A program made the position numbers and the translations under genes. Of a stretch of 64,000 nucleotides of DNA, positions 35,786 to 43,456 are shown one piece after another. Source of the DNA: Candidatus Eiseniibacteriota bacterium (lineage in GTDB: Bacteria > Eisenbacteria > RBG-16-71-46 > CAIMUX01); the NCBI GenBank assembly GCA_020633975.1, contig JACKCR010000002.1, positions 806,001 to 870,000 of the forward strand, read 5' to 3'. The notes beneath the pieces were generated by a model. That model saw nothing but the letters and a program-made list of their open reading frames with translations. It was not told the origin of the DNA and did no database searches. The stretch's first letter is position 1, and every line of letters starts with the position of its first letter.

Positions 35786-36645
35786 GACTAGTCAGTTTCG
35801 GGGACCCGGGCGCGGAGCGCCCAGGCGTGTTGATCGGCAGCGACATCCTCGACCTCCGCGAGGCGAGGCCAGCGTGGCCGTCGTCCTGGCGTGGGATCCT
35901 GATGGAGAACCTCTGGCCCGAACTCGAGTCGATGGTTGCGGGCGCAGAGCAGGCTGTGGGTCTACCTACCGTGCCGCTCGGTTCCGTTCGCCTGGGAGCA
36001 CCGGTGCCGGACCCGTCGAAGATCGTGGCCGTCGGCCTCAACTACCGGGACCACGCCGAGGAGCAGAACAAGCAACCTCCCGAGGTTCCGCTGCTCTTCT
36101 CCAAGGCCCCGAGCTGTCTCGTCGGCCCGAACGACCCGATCGTACTTCCTGACGACGCGGTCGAGAACCAAGTCGACGCAGAGGCGGAGCTCTGTGTCGT
36201 CATCGCAACGCGTGGGAAGAACGTGCGCCGGGAAGACGCCATGTCTCACATCCTCGGATACACGGCGTTCAACGACGTGAGCGGTCGCGGCGCGCAGTAC
36301 GGGGACAAGCAGTGGTTCCGCGGGAAGAGCTTCGACACCTTCGGCCCGTGTGGCCCGTGGATCGTGACGAAGGATGAGCTGGGGGACCCGTCCGGTCTCT
36401 CTCTCGAATCCCACTGGGGCGAGACGCGGATGCAGTCCGGCAATACGTCGAATCTGATCCACGACGTTCCGGCTCTCATCGCGTACATCTCGAAGCAGAT
36501 GACGCTCGAACCGGGCGACCTCATCGCGACCGGTACGCCTTCGGGAGTGGGCGTCTTCCGCGATCCGAAGGTGTTCCTCCAGCGTGGCATGACTGTGCGG
36601 ATCTGTCTGGAGAAGGTGGGGGAGCTCATCAACCTCGTCGTCTGA
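35782..36645 (+). CDS. Fumarylacetoacetate hydrolase (FAH) family protein
   Basis: The product is 287 residues from the ATG at 35782, coupled to the preceding TGA (ATGA) with GAGGAAG upstream. FAH motifs are IVAVGLNYRDHAEE, the metal-ligand region DAEAELCVVI, GYTAFNDVSGRG, FDTFGPCGPW and GDLIATGTPSGVG. Members include oxaloacetate decarboxylase, tautomerase and 2-keto-acid hydrolases; the substrate here cannot be read from sequence. A hairpin terminator follows. Confidence 0.9.
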   Translation: MRLVSFGDPGAERPGVLIGSDILDLREARPAWPSSWRGILMENLWPELESMVAGAEQAVGLPTVPLGSVRLGAPVPDPSKIVAVGLNYRDHAEEQNKQPPEVPLLFSKAPSCLVGPNDPIVLPDDAVENQVDAEAELCVVIATRGKNVRREDAMSHILGYTAFNDVSGRGAQYGDKQWFRGKSFDTFGPCGPWIVTKDELGDPSGLSLESHWGETRMQSGNTSNLIHDVPALIAYISKQMTLEPGDLIATGTPSGVGVFRDPKVFLQRGMTVRICLEKVGELINLVV

Positions 36646-36688
36646 GACGAGCGCCAAGTCGCTCGCTGCTGAGAGGAGCCGATACGAA

Positions 36689-36728
36689 GAACGCCGGGCC
36701 GGAACCCTATGGTTCCAGTCCGGCGTTC
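36689..36728. terminator. Bidirectional terminator between FAH gene and inositol-phosphate synthase
   Basis: The outer stem GAACGCCGG (36689-36697) pairs with CCGGCGTTC (36720-36728). The inner stem GGAACC/GGTTCC has a CTAT loop. It lies between converging genes; no strong T-run. Confidence 0.65.
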
Positions 36729-36864
36729 CACGTTCACAGCAACCGGTTCAAAGGCAGGTTCGAATCGAACGGCGATTCGGGGAGGCTGTTCGCACTCGAG
36801 TGTTCTCGGCGCCGGGCTCAACCGGCCTGGATTCGCTCGGGTTCGGCGCAGCCCCAGTCTCCGA

Positions 36865-38172
36865 TTAGTCGTAGTACTCGAGACCGAGGTGCGTGATGAG
36901 CTCCTCGCCCTTGAGGTGACGGAGCGTGTTCTTCAGCTTCATCAGCTGGATGAAGAGGTCATGCTCCGGGTAGAGGTCCGGCGCGTGGATCGGGCTCTTG
37001 AAGTAGAACGAGAGCCACTCCTGGACGCCGCGCATCTCCGCACGCTTGGCGAAGTCGAGGAAGAGGGCGAGGTCTAGGACGATCGGCGCTGCGAGGATCG
37101 AGTCCCGGCAGAGGAAGTTGATCTTGATCGACATCGGGTAGCCGAGCCATCCGAAGATGTCGATGTTGTCCCACGACTCCTTGTTGTCACCGCGGGGCGG
37201 ATAGTAGTTGATCCGCACCTTGTGATAGAGCCCGGAGTAGAGCTCGGGGTAGAGGTGGGGCTGGAAGACGGAGTCGAGCACGGAGAGCTTGGACTCTTCC
37301 TTCGTCTTGAACGACTCGGGGTCGTCGAGCACCTCACCGTCCCGGTTGCCGAGGATGTTGGTAGAGAACCAGCCGCTCACGCCGAGGAGTCGGGCCTTGA
37401 ACCCGGGCGCGAGGATCGTCTTCATCAACGTCTGGCCGGTCTTGAAGTCCTTTCCACCGAGCGGGGTCCGCGTTTCCTTGGCCAGCTCGACGAGAGCCGG
37501 GAAGTCCGCGGAGAGGTTCGGGGCGCCGTTTGCGTAGGGGATGCCGAGCTTGATCGCGGCGTAGGCGTAGACCATGGAGGGAGCGATCGACGGATCGTTC
37601 TCGCGCATCGCCTTCTCGAACGCGGAGAGCGACTGATGCGCCGGTCCGGGCTTCATGAAGACTTCGGTCGAGCCGCACCAGACCATCACCATGCGGGCGA
37701 GGCCGTGGTCTTTCTGGAAGGTCTTGATGTCTTCCATGAGCTGCTCGGCCAGCTCCATCCAGTTCGCACCCTTCTTCACGTGCTCACCGTGGAGCCGCTT
37801 CACGTAGCGCTGATCGAAGACGGCCGGCCAGGGAGAGATCGCTTCCATCTCGTCCTTCACCTGGGCGAGAAGCTCGGGAGCGAGCACGCCGGCCTTCATT
37901 GCCGCTTCGTAGGTGTTCTCGGGGAAGATGTCCCAGCCACCGAATACCATGTCGTCGAGCTTGGCGAGGGATACGAACTCGTTGATCTTCGGGGAGCGCT
38001 TGTCCGTGCGCTTACCGAGCCGGATCGTACCGGTCTGGGTGAGGCTTCCGATCGGTTCCGCGATGCCCTTGCGCATGGCGAGACAGCCGGCGATGAAGGT
38101 CGTCGCGACGGCTCCGAGGCCGGGGAGCAGCACGCCGAGCTTGCCCTGCGCTTCTTGGATCTTCTGACTCAT
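36865..38172 (-). CDS. ino1: myo-inositol-1-phosphate synthase
   Basis: The product is 435 residues. It converts glucose-6-phosphate to inositol-1-phosphate with NAD. Motifs are the NAD loop VLLPGLGAVATTFIAG, MVMVWCGSTEV, LGGKDFKTGQTLMKT, NILGNRDGEVL and NFLCRDSILAAPIVLDL, all diagnostic of the INO1 family. GGAGGAAGG precedes the ATG. It is transcribed away from the LysR gene at 38412 with a LysR-type palindrome between. It supplies inositol for phospholipids, compatible solutes or glycans. Confidence 0.95.
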   Translation of the reverse strand: MSQKIQEAQGKLGVLLPGLGAVATTFIAGCLAMRKGIAEPIGSLTQTGTIRLGKRTDKRSPKINEFVSLAKLDDMVFGGWDIFPENTYEAAMKAGVLAPELLAQVKDEMEAISPWPAVFDQRYVKRLHGEHVKKGANWMELAEQLMEDIKTFQKDHGLARMVMVWCGSTEVFMKPGPAHQSLSAFEKAMRENDPSIAPSMVYAYAAIKLGIPYANGAPNLSADFPALVELAKETRTPLGGKDFKTGQTLMKTILAPGFKARLLGVSGWFSTNILGNRDGEVLDDPESFKTKEESKLSVLDSVFQPHLYPELYSGLYHKVRINYYPPRGDNKESWDNIDIFGWLGYPMSIKINFLCRDSILAAPIVLDLALFLDFAKRAEMRGVQEWLSFYFKSPIHAPDLYPEHDLFIQLMKLKNTLRHLKGEELITHLGLEYYD

Positions 38173-38282
38173 TGGTCCTTCCTCCGTGGGATCGCTCCTT
38201 CACGGGCGACCCGAATCCATTGGGTTAGGCGGAGACTAGGCGTCGGCGCGGGTATCCGGATAATGGATTGTTTCTAGGGAAG

Positions 38283-38301
38283 CCATAACGATACGTTATG
38301 G
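38283..38301. promoter_or_regulatory. Perfect palindromic LysR-type operator
   Basis: CCATAACG-ATA-CGTTATGG is an 8-base perfect inverted repeat with a 3-base spacer. It contains the T-N11-A core (ATAAC-N5-GTTAT) typical of LysR binding sites. It lies 110 bases from each start codon of the divergent ino1 and lysR-family genes. Confidence 0.7.
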
Positions 38302-38411
38302 TCCAGAAGGCGGCCGTCGGCGTGGTTCGGCCACGATCGGAGCCGGCGGGCTTTGGCCGATCCCGTCCTCGTTCATCCGTACTCGATCGCACGCTACCGG
38401 GGGGAACGCCG

Positions 38412-39299
38412 ATGAATCTGACCGAGCTCGAGACCTTCGTTCGAGCCGTGCAAGAGGGAAGCCTCTCCGCGGCTGCGCGAAAGCTGCACGTGAGCCAGCC
38501 GGCCGTGAGCACGCGCCTTCGCAAGCTGGAGCAGTCGGTCGGGGAGCCGCTTCTTCTCCGAACGGGCCGCGGCGTCACGCTCACGCCAGCAGGATCGCAC
38601 CTCTACTCCCGAGCCCTCCCGATGCTCGAGGAGCTGCTACGTCTGGGGCAGGAGGTCACCGGAGACGGTCCTCTCCGCGGTCGCCTCCAGCTCGCGGCGA
38701 CAGACATCGTCGCGGTGCACCACTTGCCGCCGGTTCTGCGAAAGCTCCGCCGACGTCACCCGCGGCTCGAGCTCGCGGTGTTCGTCGAAGGAACGTCCGG
38801 ACTCCTCGACCTTCTCGAGACGGGTGCGACCGAGATCGCGGTGGGAACCCTCCCGGTGGATCCCGCTCGGTTCGAGGCCCGAGCCCTCTTCCACGATCCG
38901 CTCGTCGTGGTCGGGCCGCCGAAGCACCCGCTGGCGCGCGTTCGCAAAGTCAGCCCCGAGGACGTCGCCGGAGAGACCTGGATCCTCCACAAGTCGACCT
39001 CCGTGACCCGACGGTTGGTCGAAGGCTTCTTCGGCGCGCTCGGCCTGTCACTCCGGGTCGAGATGGAGATCTCGAGTCCAGAGGCGATCCGCGAACTGGT
39101 CCGCTCGGGGCTCGGTCTCAGTGTCCTCCCAGAAGCCGCCGTCCGCAGGGACATCGGGAGCGGACGGTTGGCGAGGATTCCGGTCCAGGGGTTCGTCATC
39201 GACCGGAGCTCCGGCTGGATCGTGAGGCGCGCCCGGCCCCTCTCCTCGGCTGCGACCGCTCTGAGAGATCTACTAGACGAGGATTCGGAGAGGCACTAG
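38412..39299 (+). CDS. LysR-family transcriptional regulator
   Basis: The product is 295 residues. An N-terminal winged helix-turn-helix (MNLTELETFVRAVQEGSLSA, then KLHVSQPAVSTRLRKLE) is followed by an LTTR effector domain (from about 90; GRLQLAATDIVAVHHLP). The ATG at 38412 is preferred over an in-frame start at 38298, which would lie across the operator. It is divergent from ino1, the classical LysR arrangement, so ino1 is the likely target and the protein probably autoregulates. Effector unknown. Confidence 0.9.
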   Translation: MNLTELETFVRAVQEGSLSAAARKLHVSQPAVSTRLRKLEQSVGEPLLLRTGRGVTLTPAGSHLYSRALPMLEELLRLGQEVTGDGPLRGRLQLAATDIVAVHHLPPVLRKLRRRHPRLELAVFVEGTSGLLDLLETGATEIAVGTLPVDPARFEARALFHDPLVVVGPPKHPLARVRKVSPEDVAGETWILHKSTSVTRRLVEGFFGALGLSLRVEMEISSPEAIRELVRSGLGLSVLPEAAVRRDIGSGRLARIPVQGFVIDRSSGWIVRRARPLSSAATALRDLLDEDSERH

Positions 39300-39370
39300 C
39301 CTCTGCCGGTTCCGTTCCGGGGGAGACACCACCTGGGGCTGGGAGGCTCCAGCATCATCGGAGGACAGAC

Positions 39371-40027
39371 ATGAAGCGATTTGGATGGGCCCTGGTTGCC
39401 GGGGCGTTGATGGTCAGTGCGGGTCTCGAGACGGCAGCGGCTCAGGAGCGCCCGTTCGAGCTCGGGTTCCGGTTCGGCCTCGGGGTCGGCATGCAGTCGG
39501 TGGACCCGGGAGAGACCGATGGATCCCGAGTCGGCATCACGGCGGGTGGCATCGTCGGATTCCCGGTAGCTCCGAACGTGGCCGTGGAGACCGGACTCCT
39601 CTACGAGCTGCGCGGTGCGAAGTACGCGAGCTCGTTCGAGTTCGGGGGTGATACGTTTTCGGTCGAGTCGACGGCAAAGCTCGACTACTTGGTGATCCCG
39701 GCCGTGGCTCGGATGAGCTTCGGTACTGACGGCGGGACCCGCCCGTTCGTACTCGGGGGATTGGATCTGGGATTCCTCATGAAGGCTGAGTCCGACGTGA
39801 AGGACGGTGACAAGACCGACATCAAGGACGCCCTCAAATCGACGGACTTCTCGCTTCGCCTGGGCGGTGGAGTCGAGATTCCAGCGGGCGGATACGACTT
39901 CGTCGTGGGGGCAGCGTACGCACTGGGCCTGACTGACATCAGCGATGCCACCAGTGTGGATGGCGTGGACGATTCCGGATCGATCAAGAACCGTACGCTC
40001 ACCGTCACGGCTGGGGTGAACTTCTAG
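39371..40027 (+). CDS. PorT-like outer-membrane beta-barrel protein
   Basis: The product is 218 residues with a signal peptide ending ETAAAQE. Amphipathic strands follow (FELGFRFGLGVGMQS, AVETGLLYELRGAKY, LDYLVIPAVARMSF, FVLGGLDLGFLM), and the C-terminal Phe (TVTAGVNF) fits an eight-stranded OmpA/PorT-type barrel. GGAGGACAGAC precedes the ATG. It is a single gene ended by a strong terminator. Its specific role is unknown. Confidence 0.8.
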   Translation: MKRFGWALVAGALMVSAGLETAAAQERPFELGFRFGLGVGMQSVDPGETDGSRVGITAGGIVGFPVAPNVAVETGLLYELRGAKYASSFEFGGDTFSVESTAKLDYLVIPAVARMSFGTDGGTRPFVLGGLDLGFLMKAESDVKDGDKTDIKDALKSTDFSLRLGGGVEIPAGGYDFVVGAAYALGLTDISDATSVDGVDDSGSIKNRTLTVTAGVNF

Positions 40028-40104
40028 CCACGCGCCGACCTTCTCGCGCGATCGATCCCATTCGCGTCACCGTTCCCTTGTTCGAAACGCGATCGAAACA
40101 AGAC

Positions 40105-40138
40105 TCGCGCGCCTCGATCTACGAGGCGCGCGATTTTT
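40105..40138 (+). terminator. Strong Rho-independent terminator after the PorT-like gene
   Basis: A perfect 12-base stem TCGCGCGCCTCG (40105-40116) pairs with CGAGGCGCGCGA (40122-40133) across a 5-base loop and is followed by TTTTT (40134-40138). It is the best terminator in the window. Confidence 0.93.
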
Positions 40139-40168
40139 GTCGTACACGGATGTCGGGGAGGAGTCGTC

Positions 40169-41374
40169 TCAGCCGATCCGGCCGGGGTACGCTTCGAGCC
40201 CCTTCCCGAGCACTTCCATCGCGCGACGCATGACGTCCGCCTCGAACACGTACGCGATCCGCACTTCCTGCTTTCCCGCGCCGGGTGTTGCGTAGAAGCC
40301 GCCTCCGGGCGCGACGAACGTCGTCTCACCTTCGTGCGAGAAGTCGGAGAGCATCCACGCGGCGAATGTGTCCGAGTCGTCCACCGGCAGCTTGGCCATG
40401 GCGTAGAACGCACCCTTCGGAACTTCGCAGAGAACGCCCGGCATCTTGCTCAGCTCTTCCATCACGGCATCGCGTCGCTTGACGTATGCGCCGGCGAGTT
40501 CCGCGTAGTAGTCGTCGTCGAAGGCGAACGCGTCGACCGCCATCAGCTGCCCAAGGGTGGGAGGTGACAGCCTCGCCTGGGAGAAGTGGTGGCACGCTTC
40601 ATAGGCTTCGCGGTTCGTCGTGCTGACAGCGCCGATCCGCGCGCCGCACGCACTGAACCGCTTCGAGATCGAGTCGATCAGGATGACGCGGTCTTCGGTG
40701 TCCCGGTAGTTCATGAACGAGCGATGGCGCTCTCCGTCGAAGCAGAACTCGCGATAGACCTCGTCGGCGACGACGAAGAGGCCGTGGTCCTTCGCGATTC
40801 CGAGGACCATCTCCAGTTCGTCGGGCCGGTACACGGTGCCGGTGGGATTGCCCGGATTGCAGACGATCGCGGCTCGCGTCCGGGGACTGATCTTCTCCTC
40901 CCACACTTCGCGCGGGGGGAGGTGATAGCCGTCCTCGGGACGGGTCGGGATCGGGACTACCTTCACGCCGAGCATGTGCGAGAAGCCGATGTAGTTCGCG
41001 TAGAGCGGTTCCGGGATGAGGATCTCGTCGCCGGGGTCTGCGATCGAGGCGACCGCGAAGACGAGCGCCTCGCTCGCGCCGGTCGTGATGATGATCTGAT
41101 CCGCGCCGATCCGGATGTCGAGCTTCTCGTAGTACCGGGCCATCGCACGCCGCAACTCCGGGAACCCCTCGGAGGGCGAGTAGGCGAGGACGGCGGGCGG
41201 GTTCTTCAGGACCGCGTCCCACATCGGCTGGGGGGTGGTCAGGTCCGGCTGCCCGATGTTGAGCATGTGGACGGTCTTCCCAGACTCCTTCGCCTTGACC
41301 GCGAGAGGGACGAGCTTCCGGATCGGGCTGGCCGGTGACGTGGCTCCGCGGGTGGAAACCTTGACGGGCTTCAT
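40169..41374 (-). CDS. Class I/II pyridoxal-phosphate aminotransferase
   Basis: The product is 401 residues. Fold-type I motifs are MLNIGQPDLTTP, AYSPSEGFPELR, TGASEALVFAV, CNPGNPTGTVY and the PLP lysine in DSISKRFSACGARIG. It differs clearly from the other aminotransferase at 30602, so it is a paralogue, not a duplicate. GGAGGACC precedes the ATG. The substrate is probably aspartate or another amino acid; not determinable here. Confidence 0.88.
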   Translation of the reverse strand: MKPVKVSTRGATSPASPIRKLVPLAVKAKESGKTVHMLNIGQPDLTTPQPMWDAVLKNPPAVLAYSPSEGFPELRRAMARYYEKLDIRIGADQIIITTGASEALVFAVASIADPGDEILIPEPLYANYIGFSHMLGVKVVPIPTRPEDGYHLPPREVWEEKISPRTRAAIVCNPGNPTGTVYRPDELEMVLGIAKDHGLFVVADEVYREFCFDGERHRSFMNYRDTEDRVILIDSISKRFSACGARIGAVSTTNREAYEACHHFSQARLSPPTLGQLMAVDAFAFDDDYYAELAGAYVKRRDAVMEELSKMPGVLCEVPKGAFYAMAKLPVDDSDTFAAWMLSDFSHEGETTFVAPGGGFYATPGAGKQEVRIAYVFEADVMRRAMEVLGKGLEAYPGRIG

Positions 41375-41491
41375 GGTCGGTCCTCCGTGGGGTGGGGAAC
41401 GGACGCTCGTGTCTGGGGCGCAGAGCGCCCGCTCGGGCTTGGACTTGTGTCCCAGGCACCAGCGTCCCGTCCGTCAGCGTTCGGCTAAAGG

Positions 41492-41809
41492 CTAGGGGAA
41501 CTTGAAGCCGATACCTCCATTAGGGTCCCCACCCGCGCGGGGCGTCGGAATCGTGCCGTACGCCTGCTCGAACTGGGCGACCTTGGACTCGAGCGCCCTC
41601 AGGAGCAGCTTGGCCGACTGGGGCGTCATGATGATCCGCGAGAAGACTTTGGCCTTCGGCAGACCTGGCTCGATCCGCGCGAAGTCGAGTACGAACTCGG
41701 CGGGCGAGTGAGCCAGGAGCGTGAAGTTGGAATAGGTGCCCTCCACGTTGGAGAGATCGATCTGCAACGTCTTCTGGGCGTTGCCCCCATCACCGGAAAG
41801 GTCGTTCAT
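41492..41809 (-). CDS. DUF3467 protein
   Basis: The product is 105 residues. The core LSNVEGTYSNFTLLAHSPAE, FVLDFARIEPGLPKAKVFSR and IIMTPQSAKLLLRALE is the signature of the DUF3467 family of small proteins, whose function is unknown. GGGAGG precedes the ATG at 41809. The adjacent plus-strand kinase-like gene may begin at the very next base, so the two genes must share or interleave promoters. Confidence 0.87.
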   Translation of the reverse strand: MNDLSGDGGNAQKTLQIDLSNVEGTYSNFTLLAHSPAEFVLDFARIEPGLPKAKVFSRIIMTPQSAKLLLRALESKVAQFEQAYGTIPTPRAGGDPNGGIGFKFP

Positions 41810-43018
41810 TTGAGTTCCTCCCAAAGCGGCCAGTATAGCGTAGCCAGAATCGTCCGCACGATTCGAAGCGCAAGCAATCTCGACGACCTGCTCCCCGCCG
41901 TTGCCGAGGCGCTCGTCGAAGACGTGAGAGCGGATTGGTGCCGTGTCTGGACCACCGAAGGTGCGGACGAGGCGTTCCGATCTCGGGCCACGGTCGGGGA
42001 TTGGCCCGAAGCAGATGGGCCGGTGGTGGAGCACGTCCTCGAGCAGGCTCGCGCCTCTCTCGTCTGGAGCGAGGGACGGATGGTCTCCCCAAACCTGTAC
42101 GTTGCTCCTCTGCTCGCCTCGGACCGCGCCCTGGGCGCCCTGGCGGTTGGCGGCGCGAAGCTCGATCCCGATGGGCTCACCGTCGAGCATCTGGAGTCGG
42201 TCGCGCAGCTCACGGGGCTCGCTGTCCGTGAGGCGGAGGTGCTGGGACGACTCCGGTTCACCGAGCAGCGTCTCCGCGAGACGCAGGGCATGCTCCTACA
42301 GGCGGAGCGGCTGGCCGGAGTGGGCGAGGAGACCGGTCGGTTCGTGGAAGAGCTGCGGGGTCCGTTGACGACGATTGCGGAGTCAGCCCGGCGGATCGCG
42401 GAGGCCGGAGCCGAGGACGATCGGAACGCCCGGCTCGCGTCGCTCGTCTTCAGAGAGGTGCAGAGAGTGGAGTCTCTGCTGGACGAACAGTCGACCCGGA
42501 CGAAGGTGGGGCGACCGCGTCTCGAAATGGTCGACTTGGTTTCCCTGGTGAAGGACTGCATCCAGCTCATCCGTGAGGAGGCAGAGCTTCGGGGCGTGCG
42601 GCTCGAGGAGTCTCACGAAGCGGAGCTGCCGAAGATCCTTCTCGACGCGGAAAAGATCACGCAAGTGTTCCGGAACGTCATCCAGAACTCGCTCGAACCC
42701 CTCGAGCGAGGCGAGCGTCTCCTGATCAAGACGTACCGGTCTTCGGGACGGCTCGTGGTGGAGGTGGCGACGGATGGGGCGGGGCTCGGGGGAGACCTGC
42801 TGGACCGACTCTTCGTCCCGTTCGCGACCCGTCGTCCCGGTGGGAGCGGGCTCGGGCTCGCGGTGGCGCGGCAGATCGTGGTCGACCACGGCGGTGAGAT
42901 CGATGTGAAGTCCGGCGACTCTTGGAGCGTCGTCTTCAGCATCCGGTTCCCGATCGCGGAGAACCGGGACCGTCGCCGAGCCAACGACCGCCGCAGGAAG
43001 GACCGCCGGGCCGCCTGA
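41810..43018 (+). CDS. GAF-domain histidine-kinase-like protein without a phosphoacceptor histidine
   Basis: The product is about 402 residues if the TTG at 41810 is used (GAAAGG eight bases upstream). A GTG at 41708 would overlap the DUF3467 gene antisense. A GAF-like domain spans roughly 20-160. A dimerisation helix follows, in which the usual H-E-[IL]-xxPL reads FVEELRGPLTTI; Glu (codon 42347-42349) replaces His. The catalytic ATPase domain is intact: N box (FRNVIQNSLEPLE), DGAGLGG, FVPFATR and the G2 motif GGSGLGLAVARQI. The tail is strongly basic (RRRANDRRRKDRR). It may be an ATP-binding regulator rather than a true autokinase. Confidence 0.75.
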   Translation: MSSSQSGQYSVARIVRTIRSASNLDDLLPAVAEALVEDVRADWCRVWTTEGADEAFRSRATVGDWPEADGPVVEHVLEQARASLVWSEGRMVSPNLYVAPLLASDRALGALAVGGAKLDPDGLTVEHLESVAQLTGLAVREAEVLGRLRFTEQRLRETQGMLLQAERLAGVGEETGRFVEELRGPLTTIAESARRIAEAGAEDDRNARLASLVFREVQRVESLLDEQSTRTKVGRPRLEMVDLVSLVKDCIQLIREEAELRGVRLEESHEAELPKILLDAEKITQVFRNVIQNSLEPLERGERLLIKTYRSSGRLVVEVATDGAGLGGDLLDRLFVPFATRRPGGSGLGLAVARQIVVDHGGEIDVKSGDSWSVVFSIRFPIAENRDRRRANDRRRKDRRAA

Positions 43019-43167
43019 CCGACGCTTCCTGCTTGGAGACGCGGGGCGTCGGGCTGGCAATGCGGGGGGACGGGCTTGGCTGGCTCGCGGGTGGCTCGAC
43101 CGACGCTCGAGCGACGCAGCGAACCGAGCAGTGGGCCCTGTAACCGGATGTTCTGTACGGAAACGAC

Positions 43168-43197
43168 TTGACGGATCCGGCGGCCCGAACGTAAAAC
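43168..43197 (+). promoter_or_regulatory. Promoter of the tRNA-Phe/tRNA-Thr pair
   Basis: A -35 TTGACG (43168-43173) and a -10-like TAAAAC (43192-43197) are separated by 18 bases, about 37 bases before tRNA-Phe. The 150 bases before it are GC-rich and hold nothing recognisable. Confidence 0.6.
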
Positions 43198-43233
43198 TAT
43201 CCATCTGGCGTCGAAAGCGCCTCAGGTTTGCGT

Positions 43234-43309
43234 GCTGCCTTAGCTCAGTTGGTAGAGCACTAGACTGAAAATCTGGGTGTCCGCGGTTCAAGTCCGCGAG
43301 GCAGCACCA
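43234..43309 (+). tRNA. tRNA-Phe (GAA)
   Basis: A full cloverleaf is present. Acceptor GCTGCCT pairs with AGGCAGC, the D arm is TAGCTCAGTTGGTAGAGCA, the anticodon loop CTGAAAA carries GAA, and the T arm is CGCGGTTCAAGTCCGCG. The CCA end is encoded (43307-43309). Confidence 0.98.
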
Positions 43310-43321
43310 ATTGTTACGGAA

Positions 43322-43397
43322 GCTGGTGTAGCTCAGCTGGTAGAGCAGCGCATTCGTAATGCGCAGGTCAGCGGTTCGAATCCGCTCACCAGCTCCA
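43322..43397 (+). tRNA. tRNA-Thr (CGT)
   Basis: Acceptor GCTGGTG pairs with CACCAGC. The D arm is canonical, the anticodon stem GCGCA/TGCGC encloses TTCGTAA with anticodon CGT, the T arm contains GGTTCGAATCC, and CCA is encoded. It lies 12 bases after tRNA-Phe and is co-transcribed with it. Confidence 0.98.
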
Positions 43398-43456
43398 TTT
43401 TCCTTTCCTTACCAGGATCGGGCCGCGACAAGGTCCCACCCGAAGGGGGACTGGCT

